DNA from: Pseudomonadota bacterium
GTDB taxonomy: Bacteria > Myxococcota > Myxococcia > Myxococcales > Myxococcaceae
Direction of reading: 5' to 3'
Length of the DNA stretch: 5,766 bases
NCBI GenBank assembly: GCA_023424585.1
Contig: JAFADT010000317.1
Location: forward strand, 1 to 5,766
The notes below the pieces were generated by a model. The model did no database searches, was not told the origin of the DNA, and saw nothing but the letters and a program-made list of their open reading frames with translations. This document shows, one piece after another, positions 1 to 5,562 of the stretch; position 1 is the first letter of the stretch; every line of letters begins with the position of its first letter. Both the position numbers and the translations under genes were made by a program.

Positions 1-1189
1 GGCGCAGGGGGCGGGCCTCCAGGCGTGGCGCGAGGCCCGCGCGGAGAAGCGCTTCGCGCGCTTCCAGCCCGCGCTGGAGGCGCTGCTCGCCCTGCGCCGC
101 GAGCAGGCGGACGCGCAGGGCCACGACGGCGAGCGCTACGACGCGCTGCTCGAGGGCTTCGAGCCCGGCATGCGCGTGCAGCGCCTGACGCCGGTGCTCA
201 CCGCGCTGCGCGACGCGCTCATCCCCATGGTGGCCACGCTGGGCGGCCTGAAGCGGCCCTTCCCCGCGTTCCTCTCCGGCCGCGCCTATGACACGGACCG
301 GCAGTGGCGGTTCACGCTGCGGCTGTTGAAGGCCGTGGGCTTCGACCTGGAGGCGGGCCGCCAGGACCTGAGCATCCACCCCTTCACCAACAGCCTGCAC
401 GCGCAGGACGTGCGCCTCACCACGCGCCTGGACGCGGCGTGGCCGCAGGCCGCCCTCTTCGGCACGCTCCACGAGGCGGGCCACGGCCTGTACGAGCAGG
501 GCTTCTCCCCGGAGCACCACCGCACGCCGCTGGCGTCGGTGCCCTCCATGGGCCTGCACGAGTCCCAGTCCCGCCTCTGGGAGAACCTGGTGGGCCGCGG
601 CCGCCCCTTCTGGGCGCACCACCTCCCCGCGCTGAAGGAGTCCTTCCCGGAGGCGCTGGCGGACGTGGACCTGGACGGCTTCCACGCGGGCATCAACCAC
701 GTGGTGCCGTCGCTCATCCGCGTGGAGGCGGACGAGGTGACGTACAACCTGCACATCGCCCTGCGCTACGAGCTGGAGCTGGCGCTGCTGCGCGACGAGC
801 TGCCCGTGTCGGAGCTGCCGTCCGCGTGGAACGAGCGCATGCGGCGCTACCTGGGCATCACGCCCCCGGACGACACGCAGGGCGTGCTCCAGGACATCCA
901 CTGGGCCTGGGGCGAGCTGGGCTACTTCCCCACGTACTCCCTGGGCAACCTCTACGCGGCCTCGCTGTACGCGGCCGCGCGCCGCGCGCTGCCGTCGCTG
1001 GAGGCGGACCTCGCGCGGGGCGACACGTCGTCCCTGCTGGGGTGGCTGCGCACGAACCTGCACGCGCACGGCTTCCGGCTGCCCGCGGAGGAGCGCGTGC
1101 GCGCCATCACCGGCGAGGGCCTCACGGACAAGGACTTCCTGGCGTACCTGCGCGGCAAGTACGGCGCGCTGTACGGCGTGAGCCTCTAG
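1..1189 (+). CDS. M32 family metallocarboxypeptidase (thermostable carboxypeptidase type), 5'-truncated
   Basis: This is a zinc-dependent carboxypeptidase that removes C-terminal residues from peptides, probably in the cytoplasm. The reading frame is open from the left edge (first whole codon at 2-4) to TAG at 1187-1189, giving 395 visible residues. M32 enzymes are usually about 500 residues, so roughly the first 100 lie outside the window. The ATG at 170 is internal: the codons before it already read as family-like sequence (AWREAR, then YDALLEGFEPGM). All five M32 signature motifs are visible in order: HPF (377-385), DxRxT as DVRLT (407-421), the zinc-binding HEXXH as HEAGH (470-484), HESQ (557-568) and GxxQDxHW as GVLQDIHW (881-904). 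The Glu of HES (560-562) is the third zinc ligand and lies 30 residues after the first His, as in characterised M32 enzymes. A catalytically competent enzyme is expected. The gene converges on the next one and overlaps it by 4 nt. Confidence 0.95.
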   Translation, partial: AQGAGLQAWREARAEKRFARFQPALEALLALRREQADAQGHDGERYDALLEGFEPGMRVQRLTPVLTALRDALIPMVATLGGLKRPFPAFLSGRAYDTDRQWRFTLRLLKAVGFDLEAGRQDLSIHPFTNSLHAQDVRLTTRLDAAWPQAALFGTLHEAGHGLYEQGFSPEHHRTPLASVPSMGLHESQSRLWENLVGRGRPFWAHHLPALKESFPEALADVDLDGFHAGINHVVPSLIRVEADEVTYNLHIALRYELELALLRDELPVSELPSAWNERMRRYLGITPPDDTQGVLQDIHWAWGELGYFPTYSLGNLYAASLYAAARRALPSLEADLARGDTSSLLGWLRTNLHAHGFRLPAEERVRAITGEGLTDKDFLAYLRGKYGALYGVSL

Positions 1190-1542
1190 CCCGCGAACAC
1201 CAGCGGGCGGCACGCGCGCGCCAGGTGCAGCGCGTCCCTCGCGAGCGCGTGCGAGTCCGGGTCCTGCGCCTCCAGCCACGCGGCGCGGGCCACCTGGCTG
1301 CCCAGCTCGAAGCACAGGCTGGCGGTGCGGCGCGACAGCCGGCTCTCCTTCTGGAGCGCGCGCACGTTGAGCTCGCACAGCTCCGCGCACTGGCGCAGCA
1401 GGCGCACCGCGTCGTCATCCGCCGGGAACCCCTGGGCCGTCAGGCGCGCCATGCCCGCCTCACACGAGGACTGGCACTTCAGGCTCGCGGCGATGCACCG
1501 GGAGACCTCTGTCCGCGCCCCGCCTGTCCTGGCTCCCAACAT
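1186..1542 (-). CDS. Small cysteine-containing helical protein, DUF326/Csp-like four-helix-bundle copper-binding family (divergent)
   Basis: A 118-residue predicted cytoplasmic protein with no signal peptide or membrane segment. It is nearly all helix-forming, with four likely helices at about residues 12-37, 42-66, 67-93 and 95-113. It has seven cysteines: C16, C23, C27, C52, C56, C77 and C111. The pattern CAELCELNVRALQKESRLSRR followed by a Cys on the next helix resembles DUF326/Csp-type proteins, which bind Cu(I) through cysteines lining a helical bundle. The identification rests on pattern recognition only. Members of that family usually carry more cysteines, so this may be a weak metal binder, a redox-sensitive protein or a lineage that lost copper storage. 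The ATG is supported by a strong Shine-Dalgarno sequence 7 nt upstream. Its stop overlaps that of the convergent M32 peptidase gene. It lies downstream of rnd on the same strand, but a 191-bp gap suggests its own promoter. Confidence 0.72.
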   Translation of the reverse strand: MLGARTGGARTEVSRCIAASLKCQSSCEAGMARLTAQGFPADDDAVRLLRQCAELCELNVRALQKESRLSRRTASLCFELGSQVARAAWLEAQDPDSHALARDALHLARACRPLVFAG

Positions 1543-1548
1543 GACCGG

Positions 1549-1557
1549 CCCTCCCTT
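1549..1557 (-). promoter_or_regulatory. Ribosome binding site of the DUF326-like gene
   Basis: On the minus strand this reads AAGGGAGGG. Its GGAGG core (1550-1554) ends 7 nt before the ATG at 1542-1540. It is the best-placed Shine-Dalgarno sequence in the area and fixes the start of the 118-residue protein. Confidence 0.75.
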
Positions 1558-1569
1558 CGTGCGGCGTCA

Positions 1570-1597
1570 AAGGTACGCACGCGCGCGGTTCTCGCAA
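1570..1597 (-). promoter_or_regulatory. Weak candidate sigma70-type promoter for the DUF326-like gene
   Basis: On the minus strand TTGCGA (1597-1592) and TACCTT (1575-1570) are separated by 16 nt. They match the -35 and -10 consensus at four and three of six positions. Transcription would start near 1563, leaving a short leader of about 20 nt that contains the Shine-Dalgarno sequence. The match is weak and is offered mainly because the spacing fits; another sigma factor could be responsible. The rest of the gap (1543-1733) holds no convincing gene or RNA. A weak interrupted stem at 1704-1726, just after the rnd stop, is the only other structure seen. Confidence 0.22.
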
Positions 1598-1733
1598 CCG
1601 GCACCCAGGGCGCAGATGGGCCTTCAACATCTGCATTCCAGGGCCATGGACAGCGAGCCGACAACGGATGCACGAGCGCCGCGCGCGATTCAGCCGAAGC
1701 GTACCCCGGCTGCCTCGCCGTCGGGGGCGAGCG

Positions 1734-2903
1734 TCAGCTTCCCAGCACCGGAAAGGGCTTGAGCAACGCCACCAGCTTGTCACCGTACAGCTTGATCCGC
1801 TTTTCCCCGAGATAGGGCAGCTGGGCCAGCTCCTCCACGCTCGCGGGCGGCTTCGACGCCAGCGCTTCCATGAGGGGGTTGGTGAGGACCACGCTGGGCG
1901 TCACCTTGCGCAGCGTGGCCTGCTCGACGCGGAACGCCTTGAGCGCTTCCTCGCGCTTGCGCCGGTGGGGGTCGCGCGGACCCTTGGGCTCGCGGTCCAG
2001 GTCCAGCTCGCCCCGGGTGGACTTCTGCTGGAGGTCGCGGATGAGCGCGAGGATGGTGTCGCCGTGCGCGCGCACCACCGCGCCCCGCACGCCGGCCGCG
2101 CGCGCCAGGTCCTTGTGCGTGTCCGGCTGCTTCAGGGCCAGGTCGGTGATGGCCATGTTGGACAGCATGCGGCCCATGGGCACGTTGTCCTTCTCCGCCC
2201 ACTCCAGCCGCAGCCTGTGCAGCCCCTGCGCGATGGCGTGCGCGAGCGCGTACTGCGCCGTGGAGAGGCCGTTCTTCGACAGCTTGGGCTTGTACTCGGC
2301 GCCCACCTGGGGGCGGGCCTCCGCCTCCGCGCACATGCGCTCGCAGTCCAGGAGCACCTCCTCCAGGATGTCCGCCTCGCGGCACGCGTCGCGCACCTGG
2401 CGGCCCAGCTCGCAGAGGTAGCGCACGTCGTTGGCGATGTAGTCCCGCATGCCCGGGGGCAGGGGGCGCAGGGAGAAGTCGGACTGCTGGTGCTCCTTCG
2501 GCAGCTCGACCCCCAGCCGCTCGCGCGCCAGGTCCGCCAGGCCCACCTTGGGCCAGCCCAGGAGCGTCACCGCCCGGTGCGTGTCGAAGAGGCCGCGCAC
2601 GCGCACGCCCGCCTCCGCGAGGAACTGGAGGTCGCCCTGGGCGGCGTGGAAGTACTTCGTGCGCCCGGGGTCCTCCATCAGCGGGGAGAGCAGGCGCGGA
2701 TCCACGCCCGGCTGGAGCGTGTCGAAGAGGAAGATGTCCGTGTCGGTGCCCAACTGGAGGAAGCACAGGCGGGCCCGGAAGGCGTGCAGGGCGTCCGCCT
2801 CCAGGTCCACCGCCACCTCGGGCGCCCTCTCCAGCACGCGCGTGGCGGCGTCCTCGCCCGCGCGGTCCACCACGTCCACGGCACCCTGAGGGAAGGTCGG
2901 CAT
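1734..2903 (-). CDS. rnd: Ribonuclease D: DEDDy 3'-5' exoribonuclease with two HRDC-type domains
   Basis: A 389-residue cytoplasmic exoribonuclease of the RNase D family, which trims tRNA precursors and other small RNAs from the 3' end using two metal ions. The catalytic domain spans about residues 5-200. Exo I is VAVDLEAD with D33 and E35, Exo II is HAAQGDLQFL with D91, and Exo III is YIANDVRYL with Y155 and D159, so the full DEDDy set is present. The SDFSLRPLPP block (141-150) is the family's usual region before Exo III. A first HRDC domain covers about 215-302 and a second, HRDC-like one about 320-385, the architecture and length of E. coli RNase D (about 375 residues). Exo I reads DLEAD rather than the DTEF of the E. 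coli enzyme, a variant that keeps both acidic ligands. The ATG at 2903 leaves a normal-length N-terminus but has no clear Shine-Dalgarno; in-frame GTG codons 9, 11 and 12 are alternatives. It is divergent from ttcA. Confidence 0.93.
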   Translation of the reverse strand: MPTFPQGAVDVVDRAGEDAATRVLERAPEVAVDLEADALHAFRARLCFLQLGTDTDIFLFDTLQPGVDPRLLSPLMEDPGRTKYFHAAQGDLQFLAEAGVRVRGLFDTHRAVTLLGWPKVGLADLARERLGVELPKEHQQSDFSLRPLPPGMRDYIANDVRYLCELGRQVRDACREADILEEVLLDCERMCAEAEARPQVGAEYKPKLSKNGLSTAQYALAHAIAQGLHRLRLEWAEKDNVPMGRMLSNMAITDLALKQPDTHKDLARAAGVRGAVVRAHGDTILALIRDLQQKSTRGELDLDREPKGPRDPHRRKREEALKAFRVEQATLRKVTPSVVLTNPLMEALASKPPASVEELAQLPYLGEKRIKLYGDKLVALLKPFPVLGS

Positions 2904-2968
2904 CGCGGGGAGCAGGCTAGCGGACCGGCCCGCCCCTTTGACGTGTTTTTTCCCGGACCGCCGCTAGG
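2904..2968. promoter_or_regulatory. Divergent rnd/ttcA promoter region
   Basis: This 65-bp gap must hold the start signals for both flanking genes if they have local promoters. On the + strand TTGACG (2938-2943) is a good -35-like element lying in the only AT-richer patch (a T6 run at 2946-2951). A -10 at the ideal 17-nt distance is poor (CCGCTA); TAGGAT at 2965-2970 looks better but is 21 nt away. On the minus strand no clear promoter was seen. CTAGCGG (2917-2923) is repeated in inverted orientation as CCGCTAG (2961-2967), and CGGACCG occurs directly at 2921-2927 and 2954-2960, which could be operator half-sites. That role is inferred. Confidence 0.4.
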
Positions 2969-3823
2969 ATGGCGCCGCCGATGAACGACGCCCAACGTCT
3001 GGAAAAGAGCCTGCTTGGCCACATGGGCCGGGCCATCGCGGACTTCCGCCTCATCGAGGCTGGGGACCGCATCATGGTGGGCGTGTCGGGAGGCAAGGAC
3101 TCCTACACGATGCTCCACCTGCTGCGCGAGCTGCAGCGGCGGGCCCCCGTGAAGTTCGACCTCCTGGCCGTGAACCTGGACCAGGGCCACCCCGGCTTCC
3201 CCGGCCACATCCTGGAGGGCTACTTCCAGCGCGAGGGCTACGCCTACAAGATGCTGAAGGAGGACACCTACAGCATCGTCCTGGAGAAGACCCCGCCCGG
3301 GAAGACGCAGTGCTCGGTCTGCTCGCGGCTGCGCCGGGGCATCCTCTACAACGCCGCCGTGCACCTGGGCTGCAACAAGATCGCCCTGGGCCACCACCGC
3401 GACGACCTCATCCACACGATGCTCCTGAACATGTTCTTCGCCGGGAGCCTCAAGGCCATGCCGCCGCTCCTCAAGAGCGACGACGGCCGCAACGTGGTCA
3501 TCCGGCCGCTGTGCTACGCGCCGGAGAAGGAGATCCTCCAGTTCGCGCAGGAGAAGCAGTTCCCCATCATCCCCTGCGACCTGTGCGGGTCCCAGGAGAA
3601 CCTGCAGCGAAAGCGGATGCAGAAGCTGGTGGAGGACCTGGGCAGGGAGATCCCCAACGTCCGCCAGAGCCTGCTCAACGCGATGTCGAACGTGCGGCCC
3701 ACGCACCTCTTGGACAAGACGCTGAACCCGGACCCGCTGAACGCGACGGAAGACGGGCCCGTGGCCACCCCCACCCACGACACGCAAGGGAGCGCCAGTC
3801 CATGGCTCGAGAGCAGGCAGTGA
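2969..3823 (+). CDS. ttcA: tRNA 2-thiocytidine(32) synthetase TtcA
   Basis: A cytoplasmic ATP-dependent tRNA thiolase that converts C32 in the anticodon loop of certain tRNAs to 2-thiocytidine, using an iron-sulfur cluster. The 284-residue frame aligns well with my recollection of E. coli TtcA. The PP-loop SGGKDS is at 40-45, the CxxC of [10 protein letters not shown] gives C115 and C118, GHHRDD is at 141-146, and IPCDLCGSQ supplies C203 as the third cluster ligand (C206 adjacent). Every recognised catalytic feature is present. After about residue 250 the tail (rich in Pro, Thr and Asp) is not conserved. The start is uncertain: ATG 2969 gives MAPPMND, while ATG 2981 gives MNDAQRL and would place AGGA (2966-2969) 11 nt upstream; neither has an ideal Shine-Dalgarno. 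It is divergent from rnd, and its last 22 nt overlap the TerB-like gene, so it probably leads an operon. Confidence 0.95.
   Translation: MAPPMNDAQRLEKSLLGHMGRAIADFRLIEAGDRIMVGVSGGKDSYTMLHLLRELQRRAPVKFDLLAVNLDQGHPGFPGHILEGYFQREGYAYKMLKEDTYSIVLEKTPPGKTQCSVCSRLRRGILYNAAVHLGCNKIALGHHRDDLIHTMLLNMFFAGSLKAMPPLLKSDDGRNVVIRPLCYAPEKEILQFAQEKQFPIIPCDLCGSQENLQRKRMQKLVEDLGREIPNVRQSLLNAMSNVRPTHLLDKTLNPDPLNATEDGPVATPTHDTQGSASPWLESRQ
3786..3792 (+). promoter_or_regulatory. Ribosome binding site of the TerB-like gene, inside ttcA
   Basis: AAGGGAG lies 9 nt before the ATG at 3802, within the ttcA coding sequence. It fixes the start of the TerB-like gene in a frame that stays open far upstream inside ttcA, so only the part from 3802 is the gene. 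Confidence 0.7.
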
Positions 3824-4626
3824 AGGCGCGCAAGGAGCGCAACGCGGCGCTGGTGGAGGCCATGCTGCTGGCCGCCATGGCGGACGGCAACGTGTCCCAG
3901 CGCGAGCTGCAGACGCTCCTGACGCGCGTGCTGGAGCGCCCGGAGTTCGAGGGCACGCAGGCCGGGGAGCTGAACCTGCTGGTGGAGTCCAGCGCGGCGC
4001 GGCTGTCGGAGGCGCGCAACCTGGAGGAGGTGCTGGCCTCGCTGCGCCGCCGGCTGCCGGACCACAAGAACCGGATGCTGGCCTTCGGCCTGGCGGCGGC
4101 GGTGGCGCTGGCGGATCAGCGGGCCACCCGGTCGGAGCTGGGGCTGCTGAAGACATTCCAGGCGGCGCTGGGCATCTCCGAGGATGAGGTCGCGCAGATC
4201 ATCGACGTCATCGAGCAGGGGGGCAGCCTGTCGGAGGCCCTGGGCGAGCCCCTGGAGCGGCTGTTCGCGGAGGTGATGGTGCTGGTGCTGGCGGCGGACG
4301 GCCAGCTGAAGGAGGCGGAGGCCCGCGCGATGGTGGAGAGCTTCGCGGCGGATCCGCTCTTCCAGAACGTGAGCCCGGAGCGGGCGCAGGGCTTCGTGAG
4401 CGAGTCCGTGGCGGCGCTCGCGTCGGACGGGCTGCCGCAGCGACTTCAGGTCCTGGCGCACGGCCTCTCCACGCACTCCCAGCGGGTGAAGGCCTACCAG
4501 CTGGCGACGAAGATCGCCCACGCGTCCGGCCGGACGAGCACCGCGGAGCAGCGCATCCTGGACCTGCTCCAGGCGACGTTCGGTCTGGCGGACGATGAAG
4601 TGGCGCGGCTGGACCAGCAGGGGTAA
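3802..4626 (+). CDS. Tandem TerB-like domain protein
   Basis: A 274-residue, mostly helical, predicted cytoplasmic protein without signal peptide or membrane segments. It contains two TerB-like domains (about 13-135 and 151-273). Each opens with a helix ending in an acidic loop, [10 protein letters not shown] (D28, E35) and [10 protein letters not shown] (D166, E173), and closes with a second such hairpin, ADQRATRSE (D105, E112) and ASGRTSTAE (Asp replaced by S242, E249), followed by LGISEDEV or FGLADDEV. TerB is a tellurite-resistance-associated family with metal-binding acidic loops, but TerB-like domains are widespread and this one's role is unknown; tellurite resistance should not be assumed. 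No other ter genes (terZ, terC, terD) are visible. The gene overlaps ttcA by 22 nt and is followed after 12 nt by a PhnD-like gene, so co-transcription and translational coupling are likely. Confidence 0.82.
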   Translation: MAREQAVKARKERNAALVEAMLLAAMADGNVSQRELQTLLTRVLERPEFEGTQAGELNLLVESSAARLSEARNLEEVLASLRRRLPDHKNRMLAFGLAAAVALADQRATRSELGLLKTFQAALGISEDEVAQIIDVIEQGGSLSEALGEPLERLFAEVMVLVLAADGQLKEAEARAMVESFAADPLFQNVSPERAQGFVSESVAALASDGLPQRLQVLAHGLSTHSQRVKAYQLATKIAHASGRTSTAEQRILDLLQATFGLADDEVARLDQQG

Positions 4627-4628
4627 GC

Positions 4629-4635
4629 AGGGAGG
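4629..4635 (+). promoter_or_regulatory. Ribosome binding site of the PhnD-like gene, closely spaced
   Basis: AGGGAGG is a near-perfect Shine-Dalgarno sequence, but only 3 nt separate it from the ATG at 4639, shorter than the usual 5-9. It begins 3 nt after the upstream TAA (4624-4626), so ribosomes finishing the TerB-like gene could re-initiate here. No other in-frame start close by fits it better. Confidence 0.65.
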
Positions 4636-4638
4636 CGT

Positions 4639-5463
4639 ATGACCCTGCAAGTCCCCTCAGGTCCGCGGCACTCCTTCCGTTTCGGCCTGCCGCCGTCCCT
4701 GGGCAGCGAGACGGCGCGCGAGCGCGCGGAGCGGCTCGCGTCGTTCCTGCAGCGCGCGCTGGGCAAGCTGGTGGAGGTGAGCGTCGCCACCAGCTACGAG
4801 ACCCTGGCCAAGGACCTGCTGTCAGGGCGCGCGGACGCGGCCTGGGCGCCGCCCTTCGTCTGCGCGCGCATGGAGGCCATGGGCGTGCGGGTGCTGGCGC
4901 GCGGGGTGCGCCGGGGCATGTCCAGCTACCGCTCCGCGCTGGTGGGGCGGGCGGGCTCCGGGCTGACGCTGGAGAGGCTGAAGGGCGCGAAGGCGGCGTG
5001 GGTGGACCGTGACTCGGTGGCGGGCTACCTGTTGCCCAGCGCGTTCCTGAAGACGCAGGGGCTGGAGCCGTCGCGCGCGTTCGTGTCGCAGCAGTTCACG
5101 GGCTCGTACCAGGGCGCGCTGGAGGCGGTGCTGGAGGGCCGGGCGGAGGTGACGAGCGTGTTCTGTCCGCCGGCCTCCACGGGGCTCACCTTCACCACGG
5201 GCGTGGAGGACGTGCTGGGGCCCGGGATGGGCGCGAAGTTCGAGCTGCTGGCGTACACGGACGAGGCGCCCAACGACGGCGTGCCGGTGGCCATGGGGCT
5301 GCCCGCGCCGCTGGTGTCCGCGCTGGAGGCGGCGCTGTTGGGGCTGCCGTCCACGCCGGATGGGCAGGCGCTGATGCGCGACATCTTCAACGCGGACCGG
5401 TTCGAGGTCGCCCCGCGCATGGGCTACCGCGCGCTGTACCGCGTGGCCCTCGCGAGCCTGTAG
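4639..5463 (+). CDS. PhnD-like (phosphate/phosphite/phosphonate-type) substrate-binding protein lacking a signal peptide
   Basis: A 274-residue protein with the periplasmic-binding-protein type 2 fold of the PhnD/SsuA family. Recognisable blocks are the N-terminal strand FRFGLPPSLGSETARERAER (13-32), GRADAAWAPPFVCARME (63-79), SYRSALVGR followed by LERLKGAKAAWVDRDSVAGY and LLP (96-133), and FTGSYQGALEAVLEGRAEV (153-171). These match the family's ligand-cleft and hinge segments. Transport-type members carry a secretion or lipoprotein signal; here the N-terminus is polar with no hydrophobic stretch or lipobox, so the protein appears cytoplasmic. No ABC ATPase or permease gene lies in the window. 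It may bind a small anion inside the cell or act as an enzyme or sensor built on this fold; the ligand cannot be told from sequence. It is the last gene of the ttcA cluster and is followed by a strong hairpin. Confidence 0.85.
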   Translation: MTLQVPSGPRHSFRFGLPPSLGSETARERAERLASFLQRALGKLVEVSVATSYETLAKDLLSGRADAAWAPPFVCARMEAMGVRVLARGVRRGMSSYRSALVGRAGSGLTLERLKGAKAAWVDRDSVAGYLLPSAFLKTQGLEPSRAFVSQQFTGSYQGALEAVLEGRAEVTSVFCPPASTGLTFTTGVEDVLGPGMGAKFELLAYTDEAPNDGVPVAMGLPAPLVSALEAALLGLPSTPDGQALMRDIFNADRFEVAPRMGYRALYRVALASL

Positions 5464-5500
5464 GCGCGCGGGCCCTCCGGGCGCTGTGGGGCCCGTGCGC
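5464..5500 (+). terminator. GC-rich hairpin directly after the PhnD-like gene, probable operon-end structure
   Basis: GCGCGCGGGCCC (5464-5475) pairs with GGGCCCGTGCGC (5489-5500) over 12 bp with a single G-U pair, around a 13-nt loop. It starts on the base after the TAG at 5461-5463. No T-run follows, so it is not a classical intrinsic terminator. It may stall polymerase, work together with Rho or protect the 3' end of the mRNA. In the inverse orientation it also lies 63 nt beyond the stop of the convergent gene at 5563 and could serve both. The remainder of the 99-bp gap shows nothing else convincing. Confidence 0.45.
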
Positions 5501-5562
5501 GGCAGGGGCGGGGGACGGGCGCCCGCGCTCCCGGGGCGACCTGTCACGGCGGAGGCTGGCGC

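Noticed and set aside
1634..1649. Possible sigma54 promoter on the minus strand, TGGCCCTGGAATGCAG
   Set aside because: The GG and GC elements are separated by 9 nt rather than the required 10, and the flanking consensus is poor.
1704..1726. Possible terminator stem just after the rnd stop (CCCCGGC / GTCGGGG)
   Set aside because: In the transcribed minus-strand RNA it has an A-C mismatch in a 7-bp stem, a 9-nt loop and no U-tract, which is too weak to call.
304..1815. A 503-residue + strand open frame across the peptidase, the DUF326-like gene and the gap
   Set aside because: It is a GC-rich shadow frame: its translation is Gly/Ala/Arg/Pro-rich with no family resemblance, and it runs across two well-supported genes on different strands.
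2946..2951. T6 run as an intrinsic terminator tail
   Set aside because: No stable stem precedes it, and it lies in a divergent promoter gap where no transcript is expected to end.
1668..2984. A 438-residue + strand open frame opposite rnd
   Set aside because: The translation is a His/Arg/Leu/Gln-rich mirror of rnd codons with no recognisable domain, while the opposite strand encodes a complete RNase D.
2678..4156. A 492-residue minus-strand open frame antisense to ttcA and the TerB-like gene
   Set aside because: Low-complexity translation with no motifs; it is explained by the absence of stops opposite GC-rich coding sequence. The same applies to the minus-strand frame at 3514-4650.
5517..5524. 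GGGCGCCC palindrome in the gap after the PhnD-like gene
   Set aside because: An 8-bp perfect palindrome without a loop is common by chance at this base composition and forms no useful hairpin.
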